13,015 nt of DNA from WRMS01 sp038562165 (GTDB lineage: Bacteria; Bacillota; Peptococcia; DRI-13; UBA5745): positions 1-13,015 of the forward strand of contig JBCFAO010000063.1 of the NCBI GenBank assembly GCA_038562165.1, read 5' to 3'. Below the pieces are notes generated by a model. The model had not been told where the DNA came from and ran no database searches. It saw nothing but the letters and a program-made list of their open reading frames with translations. The translations under genes were made by a program, and so were the position numbers. This document shows, piece after piece, positions 1-5,679 of the stretch; the first letter of the stretch is position 1, and the number at the start of each line of letters is the position of its first letter.

Positions 1-31
1 TCTTATTGTAACCTAGGCCGCAAGTAATTGG

Positions 32-56
32 GAGGCACGGTGATCAGCCGTGCCTC
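32..56. repeat. 9-bp hairpin, no gene attached
   Basis: The arms GAGGCACGG (32-40) and CCGTGCCTC (48-56) are perfectly complementary around a 7-nt loop. It could be the terminator stem of a gene ending left of the window, but no T-run follows on either strand, so terminator function is unsupported. Confidence 0.5.
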
Positions 57-105
57 TCGACCTGTCTATATAGTAGCAAATTTTGTACACCCGGCTGAGA
101 CTGAG

Positions 106-149
106 GCAACTTTTTCAGTGCCCTCGTGCAAATTTGTGATTTTGAGCAA
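106..149 (-). repeat. Dispersed repeat, left copy (inverted)
   Basis: Read on the minus strand, this 44-bp segment matches 12687-12730 of the plus strand at 36 of 44 positions without gaps. Shared blocks include TTGCTCAAAAT, ACGAGG and CTGAAAAAGT. It is non-coding. It looks like a diverged member of a dispersed intergenic repeat family or an old insertion-sequence end. Confidence 0.6.
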
Positions 150-255
150 GCTGCCCGGCAGCAGGTCCGGCCCGTTGCCGTGTATGTAGCGAATCTAACA
201 ATTTCAAAGTCTAATTTAGTTTATGATAAATAATTGAAATTCTACATAATAAGAG

Positions 256-284
256 ATGACGCGGCGATAGGGCTGTTGTATAAT
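256..284 (+). promoter_or_regulatory. Putative sigmaA promoter for the CNB-DUF2225 gene
   Basis: ATGACG (256-261, 4/6 to TTGACA) is 17 nt from a perfect TATAAT (279-284). This predicts a transcript starting near 291 with about 60 nt of leader. The AT-rich inverted repeat at 200-241 lies just upstream and could be a regulator site or a curved element. Confidence 0.55.
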
Positions 285-349
285 AAGGAGCAGCCTCAAA
301 AATGATAGGCAATATCAAATATGCATTTTCCTACTGAGGAGGAGACCCT

Positions 350-1744
350 TTGAACGATACCGATTCGTTGTTACAATATTCTAAGCAATATCCGGCAGGA
401 GCAGTTCTTCTACGGGAGGGTGAAGCCGCAAGGGATATGTTTATCCTGTTGCAAGGCAGCATCGGAGCATATAAGGATTACGGAAATGCCGGCCAGGTTC
501 AGTTGAACGTCTATGAAGCCGGCAGCTTTTTGGGGGAAATGGACTTTTTCCTTGATGAACCGCCTAAGGCTACAGTTGTAGCTTTGACTCATTGTATCGT
601 CCTTGCTATAGGACGGCAAAATATCTATTCCTTTTTTGCCGATCAGCCTGGGATGACCTTTACATTTATTCAGAGCCTATGCCTGCAGTTGGCGAAAACC
701 AATGAAAACTACAGAATGCTTTATGAACGATACACCGCTGAAGTGGCTGCCGCCGGCGGCGGCTTGGCCCAGGAGACCGGCAAGATAAATCAGGCGCTGG
801 CAGATCCGGCAATTCAGACAATGGCGAACCCGAAGCCGCTGCCGGAAATGCAGCCGGAGTCTGTGCCGCTGCCGGAGATGCAGCCGGGGCCCAGGCCGGT
901 GGCGGAGAAGGCGCTGGCGCCGGTGGCGGAGCCTAAGCTCATGTCGGCGGCGGAGTCTGAGGTTGAGCAGGCGCAGCAGGCTTCTGCCCCCAGCAGCTTG
1001 TTTCCCCCAGGTCACGGCTCTTATCTGCTGCCGATAGATAACAAAAAAGATGGCCTGCTTTTTGAGCGGGAGACTGTTTGCCCGGTCTGCGGCCACAAAT
1101 TTAACACCCTATCCCTTTTTATGTCAAAGCTGCGTTTAGAGCGTAATGACATGGATATGCGGCCCCGCTATAAAGATATCGAGCCTATGCACTACGATGT
1201 TATTACCTGCCCGGCTTGCTGTTATAGCGCCTTCGCGGATTCCTTTGCCGGGGCAAATAAACGGCAGGCGGAGCAGATTGCCGCTAAAGTCGGGGCTTTT
1301 TGTCAGGAAGGTCAGGGGTTGGCAATCAAAACCGGATATGATAGGGATACCTTTACCGTGTTTGCCGGCTATTATTTGGCTTTGCTTTGCGCGCCGGTGG
1401 TGGCCGGCGACTATCAGCTTACCACCGCCAAGCTTTGGCTGCGTCTGGCCCGGATTTACGAAGACTGCGGCGATGATAACATGAGGCAGTATGCCAATCA
1501 GATGGCGCTGGCCGACTATACCTATGCCTATGAAGGGTTGCGGCTATCGGAAAAGCAGAGTCAGCAACTGTGTTTTGTCATTGGCGATTTGTATTATAAG
1601 ATGGGCAATCTTGAAAATGCCCGGACTTTCCTCCATTATGCCAAGATGAATAAAGACGGCTCTCAGGCTGTCAAGCGGCAGGCGGATACGTATTTGTATG
1701 AGGTGCGGGAGGAGATCAAAAGCCTCAGAAGAAACCAGGAGTGA
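350..1744 (+). CDS. Cyclic nucleotide-binding domain / DUF2225 fusion protein
   Basis: Predicted cytosolic protein of 464 residues with no signal peptide or membrane segment. Residues about 9-120 form a CRP-type cyclic nucleotide-binding fold: the phosphate-binding cassette reads FLGEMDFFLDEPPKATVVA, with G62-E63 conserved. The usual phosphate-contacting Arg appears as Lys73. A Pro/Glu/Ala-rich linker follows (about 140-220). Residues about 225-455 resemble DUF2225, with two CxxC pairs (C244/C247 and C287/C290) that likely form a zinc-ribbon-like site, and a helical, TPR-like C-terminus. There is no helix-turn-helix, so it is not a classical Crp/Fnr transcription factor. The start is a TTG preceded by GAGGAGG at 7-nt spacing. 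It appears monocistronic. Domain identity is fairly certain; ligand and role are unknown. Confidence 0.85.
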   Translation: MNDTDSLLQYSKQYPAGAVLLREGEAARDMFILLQGSIGAYKDYGNAGQVQLNVYEAGSFLGEMDFFLDEPPKATVVALTHCIVLAIGRQNIYSFFADQPGMTFTFIQSLCLQLAKTNENYRMLYERYTAEVAAAGGGLAQETGKINQALADPAIQTMANPKPLPEMQPESVPLPEMQPGPRPVAEKALAPVAEPKLMSAAESEVEQAQQASAPSSLFPPGHGSYLLPIDNKKDGLLFERETVCPVCGHKFNTLSLFMSKLRLERNDMDMRPRYKDIEPMHYDVITCPACCYSAFADSFAGANKRQAEQIAAKVGAFCQEGQGLAIKTGYDRDTFTVFAGYYLALLCAPVVAGDYQLTTAKLWLRLARIYEDCGDDNMRQYANQMALADYTYAYEGLRLSEKQSQQLCFVIGDLYYKMGNLENARTFLHYAKMNKDGSQAVKRQADTYLYEVREEIKSLRRNQE

Positions 1745-1770
1745 GAAAGGACATAGGCACAGCCGGAATT

Positions 1771-1835
1771 AAGGCGGCATAGACGAAATAAGGCGGTACA
1801 GCAAGCATAAGGCGGTACAGATAGTGAAAAGGCGG
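1771..1835 (+). repeat. Four AAGGCGG iterations at 19-20 bp spacing
   Basis: AAGGCGG occurs at 1771, 1790, 1809 and 1829. The two middle copies share a longer core, AAGGCGGTACAG. A complementary CCGCCTT lies at 1881-1887, so any one of the four could pair with it in RNA. The array begins 26 bp after the stop codon at 1744. It could be a decayed tandem duplication or a protein-binding array. Confidence 0.6.
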
Positions 1836-1841
1836 CGAGAT

Positions 1842-1874
1842 AGCAATAGCCCGGCAGTGATTCCGGGCGATGCT
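1842..1874. repeat. Hairpin between convergent genes
   Basis: GCCCGG (1849-1854) pairs with CCGGGC (1863-1868) around an 8-nt loop, and flanking AGCA/TGCT can add an outer stem. It lies between the convergent CNB-DUF2225 and CDF genes, where a bidirectional terminator would be expected. There is no clear U-tract, so termination is only a possibility. Confidence 0.35.
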
Positions 1875-1963
1875 TATCCACCGCCTTTGTTGCAATTGCT
1901 ACAGAGGTTTTTCCAATTATCATCTAAACAACAGAAACATCAGTCATGCTGTAAATCTCCGCC

Positions 1964-2863
1964 TCAGATACAGTCCTCAAAGGCACAGGCTTCATCCGGC
2001 ATTTCAAATTCAAGGGTGGCGTGCTGGATACCTTCTTCTTTCAAAATGTCACGGATTTTGCTTTTTAGTTCAACCAAACCAGTCATAGGCACAGCTTCTG
2101 TCAAAGCAACATGGGCGGTAAGAACATTGTACGCCTCGTCTAAGGACCAGATGTGCAAGTCATGTATATTGCGGACTTGGCCGATTTCATTCAATCTTTC
2201 GATAATGTGCTCCCGGTCAATCTCCGCCGGAGTACCTTGCAGCAGGATAGGAAGAACTTGCTTAATATTTTTGAACACGTTAAACAGTACGAAGCAGGCG
2301 ATGGCGATGGAAAGGATGGGATCAATGATTGTAAGCCCGGTGAAGTGCATGATAATTGAGCCAAAAAAAACCGCCACCCAACCCAACACATCCTCCAGCA
2401 TATGCAAGGAGACAACCCGTTCGTTGATAGAACTTGCATTTCGGGTGCGTAAAACAGCGATCCCGTTTACAACGATGCCGACAATTGCCAGGGCGAGCAT
2501 TCCTATTGGATTGGTTTCCTGGGGAGCGAAGAAACGGGGAATCGCCTCCGAGAGAATATAGATGCTCCCTACCACTAAGACGACTGAATTGACAATTGCG
2601 CCCAAAAGGGAGAAGCGCTTATAGCCATATGTGTATTGCTTTGTACTCCCCTTTTTTGACAGCTTTTGAAAATACCAGGCAAGTCCGAGAGATAAGCTAT
2701 CGCCAAAGTCATGGACGGCATCGGAAATAATGGCTATGCTGTTGGTGAAAATCCCCCCGACAAGCTCGAGGATAGTGAAGGACAGATTTAGGAAAAAAGC
2801 AATGCCGATATTTCCGTCGCTGCCGTGGGAATGGTTGTGGCCATGATGATGATTGTGCGTCAT
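1964..2863 (-). CDS. Cation diffusion facilitator metal exporter (CzcD/ZitB type)
   Basis: Membrane antiporter of 299 residues that expels Zn2+ (possibly also Co2+ or Cd2+) in exchange for protons. The N-terminus is His-rich (MTHNHHHGHNHSHG), a common metal-sensing or delivery tail in this family. Six hydrophobic segments lie between residues about 20 and 210. The metal-site motifs are visible as SDAVHDFGDS in helix 2 and HMLEDVLGW in helix 5 (both HxxxD). The C-terminal cytoplasmic domain includes HDLHIWSLD, as in YiiP-like dimerisation domains. It is transcribed alone, divergent from spoIIGA. The start is supported by an AAGGGG ribosome site. No Zur-like palindrome was seen at its promoter. 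Metal specificity is inferred from the family only. Confidence 0.92.
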   Translation of the reverse strand: MTHNHHHGHNHSHGSDGNIGIAFFLNLSFTILELVGGIFTNSIAIISDAVHDFGDSLSLGLAWYFQKLSKKGSTKQYTYGYKRFSLLGAIVNSVVLVVGSIYILSEAIPRFFAPQETNPIGMLALAIVGIVVNGIAVLRTRNASSINERVVSLHMLEDVLGWVAVFFGSIIMHFTGLTIIDPILSIAIACFVLFNVFKNIKQVLPILLQGTPAEIDREHIIERLNEIGQVRNIHDLHIWSLDEAYNVLTAHVALTEAVPMTGLVELKSKIRDILKEEGIQHATLEFEMPDEACAFEDCI

Positions 2864-2917
2864 AGAGATGATCCCCTTTGTGGTGATTTACAGAAGAATG
2901 CTCTCCTAGTTTCCTTA

Positions 2918-2946
2918 ATTGTCACGCGTTTTACTCTTTAGGTCAA
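2918..2946 (-). promoter_or_regulatory. Putative promoter of the CDF gene
   Basis: On the minus strand, TTGACC (2941-2946) and GACAAT (2918-2923) are separated by 17 nt, matching the sigmaA consensus at 5/6 and 4/6. The expected start is near 2911, giving a leader of about 48 nt before the CDF start codon. Confidence 0.5.
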
Positions 2947-2980
2947 GATTTATTTATACCGCAGTATTGGCTGTACCGCA

Positions 2981-3016
2981 AATCATGGCCTGCCTTGGCT
3001 GCCATGATTATTTTTT
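2981..3016 (+). terminator. Intrinsic terminator just upstream of spoIIGA
   Basis: AATCATGGC (2981-2989) pairs with GCCATGATT (3001-3009) across an 11-nt loop, followed by ATTTTTT. This is a good Rho-independent terminator reading rightward, but no rightward gene ends here. It probably insulates the sporulation promoter, 14 nt downstream, from read-through or from transcription antisense to the CDF gene. Confidence 0.7.
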
Positions 3017-3029
3017 CTCCCGACTTAAA

Positions 3030-3062
3030 TTGACAAGTTTCCGGGTTTGCCAGGTGTATAAT
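3030..3062 (+). promoter_or_regulatory. spoIIG-type promoter with 21-bp spacer
   Basis: A perfect TTGACA (3030-3035) and a perfect TATAAT (3057-3062) are separated by 21 bp instead of 17. In Bacillus subtilis the spoIIG promoter is known for sigmaA hexamers spaced about 22 bp apart, used only with phosphorylated Spo0A. The same geometry in front of the same gene suggests conserved control. No clean TGTCGAA Spo0A box is evident; partial matches overlap the -35. Confidence 0.65.
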
Positions 3063-3068
3063 CAAACC

Positions 3069-4076
3069 ATGTCAACCATTATTGTCTATGCCGATTTGGT
3101 TTTTGCCGCCAATCTGGTCATGGATTGGCTGGTATTATGGATTGCCGGACGCCTCACCGGCCGGCCGGGTAAAAAGCTTTGGCTGGGGGCAGCAGCAGTG
3201 CTGGGGGCTTTTTATGCCCTGGGGGCGGCTCTGTGGCCCTATAGTATCCTGGCTGCCGGCTGGCTGAAGCTGTTTAGCGGCTGCCTTTTGGTAGCCCTTG
3301 CTTACCGGCCGGAGAGCTGGCTGTGGTTTTGGCGATATTGTGGGGCTTTTTATCTTGTTTCCTTTTCTTTAGGGGGAGCAGCCTTTGGCCTCTGGTATCT
3401 GCTTGTCTCCACTGCCGGTCTGCCGGATAGCCTGGGACGTTTTGCAGCACCCTCAGCCTTTGCCCTGCCTTTAGGCGTGCTGGTGATGGCAGTGCTTTTG
3501 CTGGCAGACCGCCGGCAAAAGCGGCGGCTGGCAATGGGCTCATTTTTGATGGAGCTGGAGCTTTGGCTGCCGGCATTACTGCAAGACCAAGAAAAGGTCC
3601 TAAGCCAAGAAGCAGGCCAAAAGGCAGACTCAAGCCAAGAGGCAGACTCAGGTCAGGAAGCGGCGATCCAAAGTCAAGGGAACGGCCGGCCGCAGCGCTG
3701 GAAGTTTACTGCTTTTCTGGATACAGGCCATCATTTAACAGACCCGGCCAGCGGCTTGCCTGTGCTGGTGATGTCTCTGGCCGGCTTGCCGGGACCTTGG
3801 GCTCAGGCCATTAGCAGCATAGGATGGGAGAAGCTGGAGCGCTTGTCTTTACGTACTGTTGCCGGCGGCGTCAAAAGCCTGCCGATTTGGGGGCCTTTGG
3901 TACTGCAGGCAGAAGGTAAGGAAAAAAGAAAATGTATGGTGGCGCTGACGCCGGAGCTTTTGGACCGGGAAGGAAAATATCAGTTGTTGGCGCCTTTTGA
4001 GTTGGCAGAGCATTTTTCTTTGCCGCATAAAAAGGAGGAGACGGATCAACATGAAATTCATGCGGACCATTATTGA
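3069..4076 (+). CDS. spoIIGA: Sporulation sigma-E processing peptidase SpoIIGA
   Basis: Membrane-bound aspartic protease (335 residues) that cleaves the pro-sequence from pro-sigmaE after asymmetric septation, activating mother-cell transcription. The N-terminal half is hydrophobic with about five membrane segments, starting IIVYADLVFAANL as in the family. The cytoplasmic domain carries the catalytic motif FLDTGHHLTDP with Asp218, corresponding to the DSG motif of the Bacillus protein. A Gln/Glu/Ala-rich low-complexity linker (about 178-212) joins the two. ATG 3069 is chosen because homology begins there and an upstream extension would run through the promoter. No well-placed ribosome site exists, and the -10 ends 6 nt before the ATG. 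The 3' end overlaps sigE by 26 nt, consistent with coupled translation. Confidence 0.9.
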   Translation: MSTIIVYADLVFAANLVMDWLVLWIAGRLTGRPGKKLWLGAAAVLGAFYALGAALWPYSILAAGWLKLFSGCLLVALAYRPESWLWFWRYCGAFYLVSFSLGGAAFGLWYLLVSTAGLPDSLGRFAAPSAFALPLGVLVMAVLLLADRRQKRRLAMGSFLMELELWLPALLQDQEKVLSQEAGQKADSSQEADSGQEAAIQSQGNGRPQRWKFTAFLDTGHHLTDPASGLPVLVMSLAGLPGPWAQAISSIGWEKLERLSLRTVAGGVKSLPIWGPLVLQAEGKEKRKCMVALTPELLDREGKYQLLAPFELAEHFSLPHKKEETDQHEIHADHY

Positions 4077-4755
4077 TAAAATATTACGATTTTTCCACCT
4101 GGTTGAGCCGGTACAGTATATTGGCACGGGGGAATCCCTGCCCCAACCCTTGACTACGGAAGAGGAGAGAAGCCTGCTGGAGCATCTGGAAGAGGATGGG
4201 GAGCGGGTAAGGAGTATATTGATTGAACGAAATTTGCGGCTGGTTGTCTATATTGCCCGCAAATTTGAAAATACGGGTATACAAATCGAAGATCTGATTT
4301 CTATCGGAACTATCGGGCTGATTAAGGCCGTCAACACCTTTGATCCCCAAAAAAAGATCAAATTGGCCACTTACGCTTCCCGCTGTATAGAAAATGAGAT
4401 ATTAATGCATCTTAGGCGCACCAGCAAAACCAAGGCGGAGGTTTCCTTTGATGAGCCTCTGAATGTGGATATGGACGGCAATGAGCTTTTGCTTTCCGAC
4501 GTCATGGGTACCGATGCCGACCTGATTTATCGGGGGATTGAAGAGGAATTGGAGCTGCGGCTTTTAGGCCAGGCTTTGACGAAGCTTTCCGGCCGGGAGC
4601 GGCAGATTATGAACCTGCGGTTTGGGTTGGTGGGCGGTCAGGAGAAAACCCAAAAAGAAGTGGCCGATTCCCTGGGTATTTCCCAATCCTACATATCCCG
4701 CCTGGAAAAACGCATCATCAAACGTTTACGCCGGGATATGGAACGAATGGTTTAA
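4051..4755 (+). CDS. sigE: RNA polymerase sporulation sigma factor sigma-E (pro-form)
   Basis: Early mother-cell sigma factor, 234 residues. The core is nearly identical to known sigmaE: NLRLVVYIARKFENTGIQIE and IGTIGLIKAVNTFD (region 2), LSDVMGTD, then the region 4 helix-turn-helix TQKEVADSLGISQSYISRLE. The N-terminus (MKFMRTIIDKILRFFHLVEP) is a basic, hydrophobic pro-sequence of about 20-22 residues, slightly shorter than the roughly 27 in B. subtilis, to be removed by SpoIIGA. ATG 4051 follows AAAGGAGG (4031-4038) at 12 nt; ATG 4060 is an alternative. It overlaps spoIIGA by 26 nt. The usual downstream neighbour sigG is not present, and no clear terminator follows. Confidence 0.96.
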   Translation: MKFMRTIIDKILRFFHLVEPVQYIGTGESLPQPLTTEEERSLLEHLEEDGERVRSILIERNLRLVVYIARKFENTGIQIEDLISIGTIGLIKAVNTFDPQKKIKLATYASRCIENEILMHLRRTSKTKAEVSFDEPLNVDMDGNELLLSDVMGTDADLIYRGIEEELELRLLGQALTKLSGRERQIMNLRFGLVGGQEKTQKEVADSLGISQSYISRLEKRIIKRLRRDMERMV

Positions 4756-4771
4756 TAGGATATTAATAGAT

Positions 4772-4805
4772 TTTTGTTGCAACAAAATTCATCATAGTGT
4801 ATAAT
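4772..4805 (+). promoter_or_regulatory. Promoter with overlapping 16-bp palindrome for the GNAT gene
   Basis: TTGCAA (4777-4782) and TATAAT (4800-4805) are 17 nt apart, a good sigmaA promoter. The -35 sits inside a perfect 16-bp palindrome, TTTTGTTG-CAACAAAA (4772-4787), which is a natural repressor site. A start near 4812 leaves a leader of about 25 nt with GGGGGAAGG before ATG 4838. The regulator is not identified. Confidence 0.6.
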
Positions 4806-4837
4806 ATACCAAAGAATAAACAGGGGGAAGGTTCGGT

Positions 4838-5293
4838 ATGTTATACAGAAAAGCTTTAATGAGCGATGCGGAGCAGATATACGAGTTAGCTAATTATTAT
4901 GCAGAAAAAGGCCAAATGCTAACAAGGGCCCGGCACCAGATTTATGAAAATATCCGGGACTTTTTAGTGGCGGAGGATAATGGCAGGATCGTAGGGGTAG
5001 CGGCCCTGCACATGATGTGGAACGACCTGGCTGAGGTACGGACTTTGGCGGTAGCCGAGGGATATAAGAGAAAAGGCATCGGTTATAAAATTGTTACCGA
5101 CTTGATGGAAGAAGGCAAGGCTTTGGGGGTTAAAAAGTTTTTTGCTCTTACCTATCAGCCTGAGTTTTTCAGAGCTTGCGGCTTCAGTGAAGAGGACAAA
5201 AATAATATGCCGCAAAAAGTATGGATGGATTGCATCAATTGTCCCAAGTTTCCCAATTGTGATGAGATCTGCATGACCAAGCTGGCCGATTAA
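4838..5293 (+). CDS. GNAT N-acetyltransferase, ArgA-like (short N-acetylglutamate synthase type)
   Basis: Single-domain acetyltransferase of 151 residues that should use acetyl-CoA. The GNAT motif A is GYKRKGIGYKIV (Q/RxxGxG/A at residues 77-82), preceded by the strand LAEVRTLAV. The segment ALHMMWNDLAEVRTLAV and the later FFALTYQPEFFRACGF resemble the short, single-domain ArgA-type N-acetylglutamate synthases, so the first step of arginine synthesis is a plausible role. The C-terminus carries four cysteines (C132, C135, C141, C145; CxxC-x5-C-x3-C) that could bind a metal. No arginine genes lie nearby. It follows sigE but has its own promoter, so it is probably not a sporulation gene. The fold is certain and the substrate inferred. 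Confidence 0.85.
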   Translation: MLYRKALMSDAEQIYELANYYAEKGQMLTRARHQIYENIRDFLVAEDNGRIVGVAALHMMWNDLAEVRTLAVAEGYKRKGIGYKIVTDLMEEGKALGVKKFFALTYQPEFFRACGFSEEDKNNMPQKVWMDCINCPKFPNCDEICMTKLAD

Positions 5294-5327
5294 GAAAGTG
5301 GAAATCCTTTGAGTATTCCCGGAAATT

Positions 5328-5346
5328 TTGGCAATAATATTGCCAA
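5328..5346. promoter_or_regulatory. Perfect 19-bp palindrome upstream of ferredoxin
   Basis: TTGGCAATA-A-TATTGCCAA is a perfect 9-1-9 dyad, 84 bp before the ferredoxin start. The 9-1-9 format suits Fur-superfamily and other dimeric repressors, but the sequence differs from the palindrome at the zur promoter. A TGTGATAAT extended -10-like element follows at 5372-5380. It could also be a weak hairpin at the end of the GNAT mRNA. Confidence 0.45.
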
Positions 5347-5429
5347 CCGGTAATGATAGCGGCGGATACTTTGTGATAATTTTTAGGGGTTGCCGAGTAA
5401 GCGGAATACAAAGAGAGGATGATATTGTA

Positions 5430-5618
5430 ATGAAAGCTGTAATTGACAGAGATGGCTGTATTAGCTGCGGTTTGTGCTACGACACTTGCCCTGAGGTTTT
5501 TCGGGTAGGTGACGACGGCCTGGCGGAAGTCTGGGGAGAAGTAAAGGAAGATAATTACGATCTGGCCAAAGAGGCGGAAGAGGGCTGCCCCGTCTCCGTC
5601 ATCACCATCGAGGAATAA
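5430..5618 (+). CDS. Single-cluster [4Fe-4S] ferredoxin
   Basis: Small acidic cytosolic electron carrier of 62 residues. The motif CISCGLCYDTC supplies C10, C13 and C16, and CPVSVI supplies C53, the four ligands of one [4Fe-4S] cluster. C20 sits where Desulfovibrio gigas-type ferredoxins have a disulfide Cys, but its partner is missing. Phe24 in the CPEVF segment is typical of the family. ATG 5430 is chosen because homology starts at MKAVIDRDGC and AGAGG precedes it; an upstream in-frame extension would read through the palindrome. It converges on the molybdopterin oxidoreductase across a shared terminator, so a direct electron-donor role is possible but not shown. Confidence 0.93.
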   Translation: MKAVIDRDGCISCGLCYDTCPEVFRVGDDGLAEVWGEVKEDNYDLAKEAEEGCPVSVITIEE

Positions 5619-5640
5619 ATCAGCATAGCATAAATAAAAG

Positions 5641-5679
5641 AATGAGCCAGGGATTTGTCATCTCTGGCTCATTTTGTTT
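5641..5679. terminator. Bidirectional intrinsic terminator
   Basis: A 14-bp stem (5641-5654 with 5660-5673, one G-T pair) closes a 5-nt loop. TTGTTT follows on the plus strand, and the minus strand continues into CTTTTATTT. It ends the ferredoxin transcript one way and the oxidoreductase transcript the other. Confidence 0.9.

Larger units (their letters stand above)
1..349. other. Non-coding region upstream of the CNB-DUF2225 gene
   Basis: I see no gene in these 349 bases. They hold a hairpin (32-56), the left dispersed repeat (106-149), an AT-rich inverted repeat (AATTTCAA at 200-207 with TTGAAATT at 234-241), and the promoter and ribosome binding site of the gene at 350. Confidence 0.6.

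Noticed and set aside
677..1096. Minus-strand open frame rich in Arg/Leu/His
   Set aside because: Antisense shadow of the Pro/Glu-rich linker in the CNB-DUF2225 gene.
1824..2561. Long plus-strand open frame of 245 codons
   Set aside because: It lies antisense to the clear CDF exporter gene, has a Ser/Thr/Lys-rich composition without domains, and lacks a ribosome site.
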